From positions 1 to 64,000 of the forward strand of contig JAQTZW010000008.1 of the NCBI GenBank assembly GCA_028687575.1: a stretch of 64,000 nt of DNA, in the 5' to 3' direction. Both the position numbers and the translations under genes were made by a program. Shown here piece after piece: positions 35,258 to 44,154 of the stretch; the stretch's first letter is position 1; the number at the start of each line of letters is the position of its first letter. The notes under the pieces are model-generated. The model made no database searches. It saw only the letters and a list, made by a program, of their open reading frames with translations, and was not told the origin of the DNA. Source of the DNA: Gallionella sp. (GTDB taxonomy: Bacteria; Pseudomonadota; Gammaproteobacteria; Burkholderiales; Gallionellaceae).

Positions 35258-36052
35258 TTACGGGCGCGCCGAGGCGATCACGCCGGCGGTCGGCGAACTG
35301 GGGCTGGCGCTGTAGAGCTTCTTCGGCATGCGACCGGCCAGGAACGCTTCGCGTCCGGCGGCGGTGGCCTTTTTCATCGCGGAGGCCATCAGCACCGGAT
35401 TTTGCGCGCCGGCAATCGCCGTGTTCATCAGCACGCCGGCACAGCCCAGTTCCATCGCAATCGCGGCATCCGAGGCCGTACCCACGCCCGCGTCCACGAT
35501 CACCGGCACGGTCAGGCGCTCCATGATGAGTTGCAGATTCCACGGGTTCAGGATGCCCATGCCAGAACCTATCAATGAGGCCAGCGGCATCACCGCGACG
35601 CAGCCGATGTCTTCGAGTTGTTTGGCGATGATGGGGTCGTCCGAGGTGTAGACCATCACCTGAAAGCCTTCGGCGACCAGCGTCTTGGCGGCGGCGAGGG
35701 TCTCGATCACGTTGGGGTAGAGGGATTGCGGGTCGCCCAGCACCTCCAGTTTGACCAGGCTGTGGCCGTCCAGCAATTCGCGCGCCAGACGCAGCGTGCG
35801 CACCGCGTCTTCGGCGCTGTAGCAGCCGGCGGTGTTGGGCAGATAGGTGAATTCGGAAGGCGGCACGGCGTCCAGCAGGTTCGGTTCGCCGGCGTTCTGG
35901 CCCAAGTTGGTGCGGCGGATCGCCACCGTGACGATCTCGGCGCCGCTGGCATCGAGCGCCGCGCGGGTCTCGGTGAAATCCTTGTATTTGCCAGTGCCGA
36001 CCAGCAGTCGGGATGAGTAGCTTTTGCCTGCGATGATGAGCGGGTCGTTCAT
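35258..36052 (-). CDS. thiG: Thiazole synthase
   Basis: ThiG forms the thiazole ring of thiamine from deoxyxylulose phosphate, an imine and the ThiS thiocarboxylate. The 264-residue protein starts [21 protein letters not shown]. It has the Schiff-base lysine in [10 protein letters not shown], and [14 protein letters not shown] and [11 protein letters not shown] for phosphate binding. The frame is open much further upstream through thiS and the tRNA, but the family start is ATG 36052. thiS lies 47 bp upstream. Confidence 0.96.
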   Translation of the reverse strand: MNDPLIIAGKSYSSRLLVGTGKYKDFTETRAALDASGAEIVTVAIRRTNLGQNAGEPNLLDAVPPSEFTYLPNTAGCYSAEDAVRTLRLARELLDGHSLVKLEVLGDPQSLYPNVIETLAAAKTLVAEGFQVMVYTSDDPIIAKQLEDIGCVAVMPLASLIGSGMGILNPWNLQLIMERLTVPVIVDAGVGTASDAAIAMELGCAGVLMNTAIAGAQNPVLMASAMKKATAAGREAFLAGRMPKKLYSASPSSPTAGVIASARP

Positions 36053-36099
36053 GTCGTTGTCCTTGTCGTTACGGTTGTAAAGGTTGGCCGGGCGGGCAT

Positions 36100-36303
36100 T
36101 CAGCCGCCGCCGACCGCGACCACCAGCTCCAGCCGGTCGTCGTCCGCCAGCATCCGGCTGGCGTACAGGCTGCGCGGTACGATGTCGCCGTTGCATTCCA
36201 GCGCGATGCGCTTGCCGGTGTAGCCCAGCGTCTCGATCAGTGCCGCGATGCTGCATGGCGCGTCGAGTTGGCGTGATTCGCCATTGATGTGAACAGTAAT
36301 CAC
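36100..36303 (-). CDS. thiS: Sulfur carrier protein ThiS
   Basis: A 67-residue ubiquitin-fold carrier that delivers sulfur for thiazole synthesis. It ends in the required Gly-Gly (VVAVGGG, one extra glycine). [13 protein letters not shown] begins the beta-grasp fold. It is upstream of thiG as in many thiamine operons, and divergent from tRNA-Gly with 40 bp between. Confidence 0.93.
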   Translation of the reverse strand: MITVHINGESRQLDAPCSIAALIETLGYTGKRIALECNGDIVPRSLYASRMLADDDRLELVVAVGGG

Positions 36304-36304
36304 T

Positions 36305-36332
36305 TTTGATTTTTCCTGTGTCGGGATAGAAT
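36305..36332 (+). promoter_or_regulatory. Candidate sigma-70 promoter of tRNA-Gly
   Basis: TTTGAT (36305-36310) and TAGAAT (36327-36332) are 16 bp apart. The predicted start is a few bases before the mature tRNA 5' end at 36344. The site overlaps the thiS leader on the other strand. Confidence 0.4.
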
Positions 36333-36343
36333 GCGCACCCTGC

Positions 36344-36417
36344 GCGGGTGTAGTTCAATGGTAGAACGGCAGCTTCCCAAGCTGCATACGACGGTTCGAT
36401 CCCGTTCACCCGCTCCA
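36344..36417 (+). tRNA. tRNA-Gly (CCC anticodon)
   Basis: The 74-base cloverleaf has acceptor arms GCGGGTG and CACCCGC, anticodon stem GCAGC/GCTGC enclosing TTCCCAA, and T-arm GGTTCGATCCC. The anticodon is CCC, reading GGG. The 3' CCA is encoded. Confidence 0.97.
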
Positions 36418-36504
36418 GATACGCTTTCCAGCCCTGATTAAATTTCCCTGTTTTCCTGATTGCCGCGCTATGTCGCCCTGTTACGGGTCGCGTCGCAGCG
36501 GGCG

Positions 36505-37719
36505 CTATTTTACCTGCTGATCGTGCATCACGATACGCGACACGAAGGCGATTGCCAGAAAATTGGCCGCAATCGCCACATATCCCACTTTGTCGTAGCC
36601 GATGATCTGTCCCGACGCGCTCTGCGCGGTGATGAATCCGGCCAGCGTCGCTGCCAGCCCGCTGGCCAGTTGCTGGGTGGCAGCGTTAAGTGACATGAAA
36701 GTGCCGCGCAATTTTGGTTGCGCCGCCGAGGTGATGATGGCCATCGCCGGGATGAAGCGGCCCGACACCAGCACGAAGAATAGCGTGGTGCAAACCAGCC
36801 AGAAGCCGAGTGATGCCGACACGATGTGAGTGATGGCGAACAGCGGCACGGTGGAGGCCAGCGCGATCAGGCGGTAGACCTTCACTTTGCCGGCGCGGTC
36901 GGCCCAGCGTCCGATCTGGCGGGCGGTGAACAGCGTCGCCGCCCCGCCTGCCAGATAGATGTAGGGCACGTCGTGCATCGAGATGCCGATGTTGGCCACC
37001 GCGTATACCGTGATGTAGGGGATCACGGTGAAGCCGGAAAACAGGATCAGCAGGGTGAACAGCAGCGCGTGCAGGTGATTGGCGTCCGCCAGCACCTCGA
37101 ACATCGCCGAGAACGGATGGGCGCGTTTTTCGGCGCTCAGGTGATGGCGCACTTCGGGCAGGTGGCGCAACGCGACGACGATGAACAGCGCGGTGGTGGC
37201 GGCGATGAAAATGAACGGCGCGCGCCACTGAAAATGATTCGCCAGCCACAGTGAGACTGGCACGCCTACCACGGTGGCCAGCGAAAACGAAGTCGAGATG
37301 ATGCCGCTGGCAGTGGCGCGACGCTCGAACGGAATCAGGTCGCCGACCAGCGTCTGCACCATCGCCCCCATCACGCCGCCGAATGCGCCGGCCAGTCCGC
37401 GCGCCACCAGCAGCGTGGCGTAGCTGGGCGACAGGCCGCAAGCCAGCGTCGCCAGCCCGAACAGGCCGAACATCAGGATCAGCAGCCGCTTGCGCTCGAA
37501 ACGGTCCACGAAGGTCGCGGCGAGCAGGCCGGAGAGCGCCGCGCTGAAGCTGTAGCTGGCCACCAGAATACCGAACTCGTGCGTGCCGATGCCGAATTCC
37601 GTCATCAAGATCGGCCCCAGCGGCATCATGATCATGAAGTCCAGGATGTGCGAGAACTGCATCCCCGCGAGGGTCAGCAGCAGATAGCGCTCGCGTTGCG
37701 GGGTGAGGGGCGTGGGCAT
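36505..37719 (-). CDS. MFS transporter (drug/sugar efflux type)
   Basis: A 404-residue inner-membrane permease with about 12 hydrophobic segments. [18 protein letters not shown] and the loop [14 protein letters not shown] are typical of the DHA1/AraJ group of MFS exporters. [21 protein letters not shown] is also family-like. The substrate is unknown. ATG 37719 ([12 protein letters not shown]) is preferred; the frame is open upstream to 37854 but that adds a non-conserved stretch. It is a single gene between tRNA-Gly and the dnaE upstream region. Confidence 0.85.
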   Translation of the reverse strand: MPTPLTPQRERYLLLTLAGMQFSHILDFMIMMPLGPILMTEFGIGTHEFGILVASYSFSAALSGLLAATFVDRFERKRLLILMFGLFGLATLACGLSPSYATLLVARGLAGAFGGVMGAMVQTLVGDLIPFERRATASGIISTSFSLATVVGVPVSLWLANHFQWRAPFIFIAATTALFIVVALRHLPEVRHHLSAEKRAHPFSAMFEVLADANHLHALLFTLLILFSGFTVIPYITVYAVANIGISMHDVPYIYLAGGAATLFTARQIGRWADRAGKVKVYRLIALASTVPLFAITHIVSASLGFWLVCTTLFFVLVSGRFIPAMAIITSAAQPKLRGTFMSLNAATQQLASGLAATLAGFITAQSASGQIIGYDKVGYVAIAANFLAIAFVSRIVMHDQQVK

Positions 37720-37822
37720 GGCGGGGTGTAGGGTTGCGTGGGGCGGCATTCTACCAGTGAGAGCGGCGCGGGAGTAGCACGAGGCCGTTCGCCTTGCGCT
37801 GGCTAACGCTGCCATGTCGGTT

Positions 37823-38042
37823 GAGGTTTGCTGCCAACTGTTGGTTGAGTACAAATGCGCTATCAGACCCTAACCCCTCCCAGCCTCCCCTTAACAGGGG
37901 AGGAGATGGCATTGCGCTCCCCCTGATAAGGGGGAGTTCGAGGGGGTTTGGTCTCAAGGCTGCAACCTGCACTTGACCGGCTCAATTCATGGGGAATTTC
38001 AGCTGAGGCTCGCTGTTAACTGCCGGCTGAATGCAAATCCGC
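37823..38042. repeat. GC-rich repeat upstream of dnaE, copy b, flanked by a diverged direct repeat
   Basis: The 382-bp gap before dnaE holds CCTCCCCTTAACAGGGGAGG and CTCCCCCTGATAAGGGGGAG hairpins. A right flank GTCTCAAGGCTGCAACC follows and is shared with the copy at 5885-5985. A 38-base motif at 37823-37860 recurs at 38005-38042 with about ten differences, nearly all transitions. A TAAAAT near 38070 may be the dnaE -10 box. Confidence 0.7.
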
Positions 38043-38101
38043 GAAATGCTGCACGGCAGGCAATGGTAAAATCGCCCGCCGAAAATTCCTGAACCCCTGC
38101 C

Positions 38102-41100
38102 ATGTCGTCACCCGCCTTTGTTCATCTCCGTCTGCACAGCGAGTATTCCATCTCGGATGGAATGGCGCGCATAGACGGTGCGGTCGCGGCTGCTAAAGCG
38201 GACGGCATGCCGGCGCTGGCGCTGACCGACCGGGCCAGTTTTTTCGGTCTGGTGAAGTTCTACAAGGAGGCGCGCGGCAAGGGCATCAAGCCGGTGATCG
38301 GCTGCGATGTGTTTGTGACCAACGATGCCGACCGCGACCGGCCCCACCGCATGCTGCTGTTGTGCCAGTCGGTCGAAGGTTATCTCAGGCTGTGTCGCTT
38401 GCTGACGCGCGCCTATCTTTCCAACCAGTACCGCGACCGCCCTGAGTTGCGCCGCGAGTGGTTCGACGAAGAAGGTACGGACGGGCTGATCGCGCTGTCC
38501 GGCGCGCATCTGGGCGATGTCGGTGCAGCGCTGGTGGCGGGCAGTGCCGCGCAGGCGCGCCAGTTCGCAAAGGATTGGGCGGGGCGCTTCGCTGGGCGCT
38601 ACTACATCGAGCTGCAACGCGCCGGTTTTGCCGACGAGGAGGCTTACATACACGACGCGGTAATGCTGGCGGCGGAACTCGACCTGCCGGTGGTCGCCAC
38701 GCATCCGGTGCAGTTTCTGAATGCGGACGATTTCAAGGCGCACGAGGCGCGGGTGTGCATCGCCGAAGGTTATGTGCTGAACGACAAGCGACGCGTCAAG
38801 GCGTACACCGCAGAGCAATATTTCAAGACCCAGGCCGAGATGGCGGAACTTTTCGCCGACCTGCCCGAGGCGTTGCAGAACAGCGTGGAGATCGCCCGGC
38901 GCTGTAATCTGTCGCTGGTATTGGGTAGGCCGCAGTTGCCGGACTTTCCGACGCCCAACGGCGAGAGCTTGGACGATTTTCTGCGTAGCGAATCTTTCAA
39001 CGGGCTGGAGCAGCGCATGGCGCAGCTCTACCCCGACCAGGCCGAACGCGCCGAGAAGATGCCCGCCTACCGCGAGCGGCTGGATTTCGAGATCAATACC
39101 ATCATCAAGATGGGCTTCCCCGGCTACTTCCTGATCGTCGCTGACTTCATCCGCTGGGCCAAGGCGTACCGCTCCGAGGCGTTCCCCAACGGCGTGCCGG
39201 TCGGGCCGGGGCGCGGCTCGGGCGCCGGTTCGCTGGTGGCGTACTGTTTGCTGATCACCGACCTAGACCCGCTGCGCTACGAACTGCTGTTCGAGCGTTT
39301 CCTGAACCCGGAACGCGTCTCCATGCCCGACTTCGACGTGGATTTCTGCCAGGACGGGCGCGAGCTGGTGATTGACTATGTGAAGCAAAAATACGGCGCG
39401 CAGTGCGTGTCGCAGATCGCCACCTTCGGCACGATGGCGTCCAAGGCGGTGATCCGCGACGTGGGGCGGGTGATGGAATTCCCCTACGGACTGTGCGACA
39501 GCCTGTCCAAGGCGATTCCGCTGGATGGCGTGAAGCCGGTGTCGTTGAAAGAGGCGCGCGAGATGGAGCCTGAGATCAGCGCCATCGCCGAGCGCGAGGA
39601 AGGTGTGCCGGAGTTGCTGGAGCTGGCCGAGCGGCTGGAAGACCTGACCCGCAACATCGGCATGCACGCCGGCGGCGTGCTGATCGCCCCCGGCAAGCTT
39701 ACCGATTTCTGCCCGCTGTATTGCGCCGAGAACGTGCAGGAAGGCGAGGGCGGCAAGGCGGTCAGCCAGTTCGACAAGGACGACGTCGAGGCGATCGGCC
39801 TGGTCAAGTTCGACTTTTTGGGCCTGCGCACGCTGACCATCATTGACTGGGCGGTGCGCTATGTCCGCTTGTTGGAGAAGGGTGTAGAGGGAAGGGGGAA
39901 GGGAGAAGGCGAGGCGGCGGGGGATTCCCCTTCCCCCTTGCGCACCGAAGGTGCAATCTCTTCCCCCTTCTCCATTGAGACCATTCCGCCCCGCGACGCG
40001 GCGACTTTCGACCGCATCTTCAAGAACGGCAACACCACGGCGGTGTTCCAGTTCGAATCGCGCGGCATGAAGGATGCGCTGGTGAAGGCCAAGCCGGACT
40101 GTCTGGAAGACCTGATCGCGCTGAACGCGCTGTACCGCCCCGGCCCGATGGACTACATCCCGGACTTCATCAACCGCAAGCACGGGCGCGAAGAGGTGAT
40201 CTACCCGCATCCCTGTCTTGAGAAGATACTGTCCAACACCTACGGCATCATGGTGTATCAGGAGCAGGTGATGCAGGCCGCGCAGATCGCGGCGAATTAC
40301 AGCCTGGGTGGCGCGGACTTGTTGCGCCGCGCGATGGGCAAGAAAAAGGCCGAGGAGATGGCCGAGCAGCGCGCCAAGTTCGTCACGGGCGCGGCGCAGA
40401 ATGACATCGGTGAAAAGCAGGCCAACGACATCTTCGACGTGATGGAAAAGTTCGCCGGTTACGGCTTCAACAAGTCCCACGCCGCCGCCTATTCGGTGGT
40501 CGCCTACCAGACCGCCTACCTGAAGTGTCACCATCCCGCCGCCTTCATGGCTTCCACCATGACCTCGGAGATGGTCAACACCGACAAGGTAAGTTTCTTC
40601 TACCAGGACACGCTGCAACAGGGTGTGACGATCTGCAAGCCGGATGTCAACAGCTCACTGTTCCGCTTTACCCCGCTGGACGCAAAGACCATCGCCTACG
40701 GGCTGGGCGCGATCAAGGGGACGGGCGAAGGCGCGGTGGAGAACATCGTTCAGGCGCGAAACAATGGGCCGTTCCGGGACATGTTCGATTTCTGCCGCCG
40801 CGTGGACAAGCGCACCGTCAACCGCCGCACCATCGAGGCGTTGGTCAAGGCCGGCGCGTTCGACAGCATCAACGACCACCGCGCCTGCCTGATGGCGACG
40901 CTGGATGCCGCGCTGGCGAGCGCCGACCAGCAGGCGCGCGCCGCCAATCAGGTCAGCCTGTTCGGCGATGACGATGCCGACGCGGTACTGACGGAACAGT
41001 ATGCCGACGTGCCGCGTTGGAGCTTGCGCGAGCAGCTGGCGAACGAAAAGCTCAGTCTGGGTTTCTATCTCGGCGGTCATCCGTATCAGGAATACCAGCA

Positions 41101-41698
41101 GGAACTGGCGAATTTCATCAAATTACGGCTTAACGAGCTGACCCCTGAACGTGTCGGCAAGCCCGCCGGCGGCAACAGCTACGGGAAAGGCGCGCGGCGC
41201 GGTATGCAGGTCACGCTGGCCGGCATCGTATCCGGTGTGCGTTTGCAGCAGACGCGGCGCGGGCGCATGGCGGTGGTCACGCTGGACGACGGCAGCGCGC
41301 AGATCGAACTGACCGTGTTCAACGAGGAATACGAGCGCAGCCGCCCGTGGATACGCGAAGACGAATTGCTGGTGGTGCAGGGCAAGGCCGCGCTGGACGA
41401 ATTTTCCGGCAACGTGCGCGTCAGCGGCGAAGTGCTGTTCGACCTCGCCTCGGCGCGTTCCAATTTCGCGCAGCGGCTGGAATTGCATTGCGATGGCAAG
41501 GTGGGTGTCGCCGAACTGAAAGCGCTGTTTTCGCCCTATCGTGAAGGCGGCTGCCCGGTGCTGCTCCACTACCGCAATGCCGTCGCCAACTGCCAGTTGC
41601 GGCTGGGCGAAACCTGGCAACTGACCTTGCACGACGACCTGCTGGCCGACCTGCGCCAACGGCTGGGTGCGGACGGTGTGAGGGTGGTGTACGGGTAA
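38102..41698 (+). CDS. dnaE: DNA polymerase III alpha subunit
   Basis: The replicative polymerase subunit, 1198 aa. The N-terminal PHP domain starts FVHLRLHSEYSISDG. Catalytic aspartates lie in MPDFDVDFC near residue 410, preceded by GPGRGSGAGSLVAY. Next are GFNKSHAAAYS, a helix-hairpin-helix region, and an OB fold near 1030-1100 (MQVTLAGIVSG). Residues about 594-626 (start GVEGRGKGEGEAAGD) are an in-frame repeat insert in the loop between AVRYVRLLEK and IETIPPRDAA. Family members have a shorter variable loop there. The polymerase must tolerate it, since this is the only dnaE visible. No frameshift or missing catalytic residue. Confidence 0.96.
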   Translation: MSSPAFVHLRLHSEYSISDGMARIDGAVAAAKADGMPALALTDRASFFGLVKFYKEARGKGIKPVIGCDVFVTNDADRDRPHRMLLLCQSVEGYLRLCRLLTRAYLSNQYRDRPELRREWFDEEGTDGLIALSGAHLGDVGAALVAGSAAQARQFAKDWAGRFAGRYYIELQRAGFADEEAYIHDAVMLAAELDLPVVATHPVQFLNADDFKAHEARVCIAEGYVLNDKRRVKAYTAEQYFKTQAEMAELFADLPEALQNSVEIARRCNLSLVLGRPQLPDFPTPNGESLDDFLRSESFNGLEQRMAQLYPDQAERAEKMPAYRERLDFEINTIIKMGFPGYFLIVADFIRWAKAYRSEAFPNGVPVGPGRGSGAGSLVAYCLLITDLDPLRYELLFERFLNPERVSMPDFDVDFCQDGRELVIDYVKQKYGAQCVSQIATFGTMASKAVIRDVGRVMEFPYGLCDSLSKAIPLDGVKPVSLKEAREMEPEISAIAEREEGVPELLELAERLEDLTRNIGMHAGGVLIAPGKLTDFCPLYCAENVQEGEGGKAVSQFDKDDVEAIGLVKFDFLGLRTLTIIDWAVRYVRLLEKGVEGRGKGEGEAAGDSPSPLRTEGAISSPFSIETIPPRDAATFDRIFKNGNTTAVFQFESRGMKDALVKAKPDCLEDLIALNALYRPGPMDYIPDFINRKHGREEVIYPHPCLEKILSNTYGIMVYQEQVMQAAQIAANYSLGGADLLRRAMGKKKAEEMAEQRAKFVTGAAQNDIGEKQANDIFDVMEKFAGYGFNKSHAAAYSVVAYQTAYLKCHHPAAFMASTMTSEMVNTDKVSFFYQDTLQQGVTICKPDVNSSLFRFTPLDAKTIAYGLGAIKGTGEGAVENIVQARNNGPFRDMFDFCRRVDKRTVNRRTIEALVKAGAFDSINDHRACLMATLDAALASADQQARAANQVSLFGDDDADAVLTEQYADVPRWSLREQLANEKLSLGFYLGGHPYQEYQQELANFIKLRLNELTPERVGKPAGGNSYGKGARRGMQVTLAGIVSGVRLQQTRRGRMAVVTLDDGSAQIELTVFNEEYERSRPWIREDELLVVQGKAALDEFSGNVRVSGEVLFDLASARSNFAQRLELHCDGKVGVAELKALFSPYREGGCPVLLHYRNAVANCQLRLGETWQLTLHDDLLADLRQRLGADGVRVVYG
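39880..39982. repeat. GC-rich repeat inserted in frame in dnaE
   Basis: The purine-rich arm GGGAAGGGGGAAGGGAGAAGG is answered by CCCCTTCCCCCTTG and CTTCCCCCTTCTCC about 50 bases later. A small GCACCGAAGGTGC hairpin lies in the middle. The arrangement matches the intergenic element between mrp and dcd. All codons are sense. Confidence 0.8.
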
Positions 41699-41788
41699 AC
41701 TGTCACGACCCGATATTGCTGAGGTTCGTGCCCAACCCCAGCCTGCCTGACTGGAGTTGGGTTTGTCGAAGATGAGCGTATGACGAGA

Positions 41789-42229
41789 TTAGGGTTTTTC
41801 TGCTGATCCAGCCGGTTTTTCTGTGCTGGGTGCTGATGCTGATGCTGTGGTTGTGGTTGTTGGGGTTTGTGCCACCACCCCCGGACATTTATGGGCTATG
41901 GCGGCCTGCTGAACGGCATCATATTCGCCCTTTAGTCGTGCATATTCAGCCTCTTGTTCCTTTGTGCCACCAAGGGCAAAGAGCGCAGGCCAAAATAGAA
42001 TCATTCCAACCCCAACAAGTTGTTGGTCGTGTGTCGCTGCCACATCCAGTCGCCCCCCCACTTGATCAACTCTGCTTTGGATGCGTTGTGTTTCGCCAGC
42101 AAGTTGCTCGCAGTCATAGGCATGATATTGCATAGGCGAAACATAATTTGCTGCGATGTTTTTTGAGGAGGTGGCACAGCCCGCAAGTGCGATAGTGACA
42201 GAAAGAAAGCTTGCAATTGTTTTTTTCAT
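41789..42229 (-). CDS. Hypothetical lipoprotein
   Basis: A 146-residue protein with signal peptide MKKTIASFLSVTIALAGC and lipobox cysteine 18. The conserved body reads DCEQLAGETQRIQSRV, then GMILFWPALFALGG (a short hydrophobic hairpin-like segment) and AEYARLKGEYDAVQQAA. A Thr/Ser/Pro/Ala-rich tail follows. Similar small lipoproteins are common in proteobacteria and have no known function. AAAGGGAAAA precedes ATG 42229. It is less GC-rich than its neighbours. The 124-bp gap to the SulP gene holds nothing evident. Confidence 0.75.
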   Translation of the reverse strand: MKKTIASFLSVTIALAGCATSSKNIAANYVSPMQYHAYDCEQLAGETQRIQSRVDQVGGRLDVAATHDQQLVGVGMILFWPALFALGGTKEQEAEYARLKGEYDAVQQAAIAHKCPGVVAQTPTTTTTASASAPSTEKPAGSAEKP

Positions 42230-42353
42230 ATTATTTTCCCTTTGGTTGTAATCAGTAGACCCTAAAGCAAGTAAGTGAATAATTTGTGGGGCGGCACTGT
42301 CGTATAAATCCTTGCTGTTAGTCAAGGTTAATTTATGCTCCGGCAACTCGCCC

Positions 42354-44039
42354 CTAGTCCTTTTTCAGTAGGTCCTTGGCGCGCAGCAGCGCATCGCTGA
42401 GGTTGGCGGCCAGGTTGGCGCGTCCCAGTTGGTCGAAGAATCCTGCCGTGTGCATCAGGAAGTAGGGCTGGGTGTGCGGGCCGCACAGGATCAGGTGTTT
42501 GCCGCGCTTTTTCAGTTTTGCGTGCAGTTCTTCCAGCACATGCAGCGCGCTGGCGTCCATGCTGATGACCTCGCACATGTTCAGTATCAACACTTCCGGT
42601 TCGGTGTGCTGCTGGTGCAGCACGCTTTCCAGCTTGTCGGCCACGCCGAAGAACAGCGCGCCGTACAGCCGGTAGATCAGCACGCCGCGCGGGGCATTTT
42701 TGCGCGCCAGCGTGGCCTCGCTGTCTTGCGGCATGGGTGTGTGCTCTTCAGAAAGTTTGACGTGCGAGAGCTCGGTCATGTTGCGGATAAAGAACACGGC
42801 GGACATCAGCAGGCCGACTTCCACCGCCACGGTCAGATCGAATATCACGGTGAAACTGAACGTCACCAGCAACACCAGGGCATCGTGGCGCGGATAGGTC
42901 TTGAGGCGCTTGAACACTTCCCATTCGCCCATATTGATCGAGACGATCAGCAGGATGGCGGCCAGCGAGGCCAACGGGATGTATTGCGCCAGCGGGGCGG
43001 CCAGCAGCACGATCAGCAGCAGGGTCAGCGCATGCACCATGCCGGACACCGGGCTGGTCGCACCCGAGCGCACGTTGGTGGCGGTGCGGGCGATCGCGCC
43101 GGTGGCGGGCAGGCCGCCGAAGAACGGCGTGACGATGTTGGCGATGCCTTGCGCCATCAGCTCCTGATTGGGGTCGTGGCGGTCGGCGATCATGCCGTCG
43201 GCCACTGCCGCCGACAGGATGGATTCGATCGCGCCCAGCAGCGCGATGGTGAACGCGGGCATGATCAGGTGGCGCAGGTCGCTCAGTGTGATGGAGGGGA
43301 TGACCAGATCCGGCAATTGCTGCGGGATGCCGCCGAATTTGCTGCCTATGGTCTCAATCGGCAGGTTGAACAGGGCGACTGCCGCCGTGCCGAGCGAGAG
43401 CGCCACGATGGGGGAGGGGAAGCGCGCCGCCCAGGCTTTCGGGTAGAACCAGATGAACAGCGCGCTCAAGGCTGCCAGCGCGAAGGTGAGTGGGTCTATC
43501 GAGGGCAGTGCGTGCGCCAGCGCGGCGATCTTGCGGAAGAATTCCGCCGGCAGCGCGTCTATCTTCAGTCCCAGGAAATCCTTGAATTCGGATAATGCGA
43601 TCAGCACCGCGATGCCGTTGGTGAAGCCGATGATCAGCGGTCTGGGGAAATATTTGAGCAGGCTGCCCAGCTGCAGTGCGCCCATCGCGATCAGCATCGC
43701 GCCGGCCATGATGGTGCAGATCAGCAGGTTGGCGTAGCCGTACTGGGCGATGATGCCGTACACAATGACGATGAACGCGCCAGTCGGCCCGCCGATCTGC
43801 ACTCTGGAACCGCCCAGCGCCGAGATCAAAAAACCTGCGATGATGGCGGTGAAGATGCCCGCTTCCGGCTTGGCGCCCGAGGCGATGGCGAAGGCGATGG
43901 CCAGTGGCAGGGCGACCACGCCCACCGTGATGCCGGCGGTGAGGTCGGCGGAAAAGCGCGCCCGGTCGTAGTCCTTGAGGGCATCGATCAGACGCGGGCG
44001 GAAGTATTGCGAAATTTTTTCCAGCAACGCAGGATTCAT
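42354..44039 (-). CDS. SulP-family anion transporter with STAS domain
   Basis: A 561-residue inner-membrane transporter, probably for sulfate or bicarbonate. The N-terminal part shows LTAGITVGVVALPLAIAFAIASG and GGSRVQIGGPTGAFIVIVYGI, the SulP signatures. About 11-12 membrane segments follow. The C-terminal STAS domain holds LILNMCEVISMDASALHVLEEL. ATG 44039 (MNPALLEKISQYF) is preferred over 44090 by family N-terminus. The substrate is not readable from sequence. Bicarbonate uptake would suit an autotroph, but that is speculation. Confidence 0.9.
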   Translation of the reverse strand: MNPALLEKISQYFRPRLIDALKDYDRARFSADLTAGITVGVVALPLAIAFAIASGAKPEAGIFTAIIAGFLISALGGSRVQIGGPTGAFIVIVYGIIAQYGYANLLICTIMAGAMLIAMGALQLGSLLKYFPRPLIIGFTNGIAVLIALSEFKDFLGLKIDALPAEFFRKIAALAHALPSIDPLTFALAALSALFIWFYPKAWAARFPSPIVALSLGTAAVALFNLPIETIGSKFGGIPQQLPDLVIPSITLSDLRHLIMPAFTIALLGAIESILSAAVADGMIADRHDPNQELMAQGIANIVTPFFGGLPATGAIARTATNVRSGATSPVSGMVHALTLLLIVLLAAPLAQYIPLASLAAILLIVSINMGEWEVFKRLKTYPRHDALVLLVTFSFTVIFDLTVAVEVGLLMSAVFFIRNMTELSHVKLSEEHTPMPQDSEATLARKNAPRGVLIYRLYGALFFGVADKLESVLHQQHTEPEVLILNMCEVISMDASALHVLEELHAKLKKRGKHLILCGPHTQPYFLMHTAGFFDQLGRANLAANLSDALLRAKDLLKKD

Positions 44040-44154
44040 AAAGGCTGTGTCAGCACCCCCGTAAAATTCAAAAACCCCGAATGGGGACAATAACTTGCCT
44101 GATGCGCTTCACAATGCGGACGCCAGCTCGCAGGTATTAACGAATCCGAAAAAC

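Noticed and set aside
36053-36409. N-terminal extension of thiG across thiS and tRNA-Gly
   Set aside because: ThiS is an independent gene ending in Gly-Gly and tRNA-Gly is on the other strand. The family start is [10 protein letters not shown].
39263-40618. Long minus-strand frame opposite dnaE
   Set aside because: A composition artefact over a gene with clear polymerase motifs.
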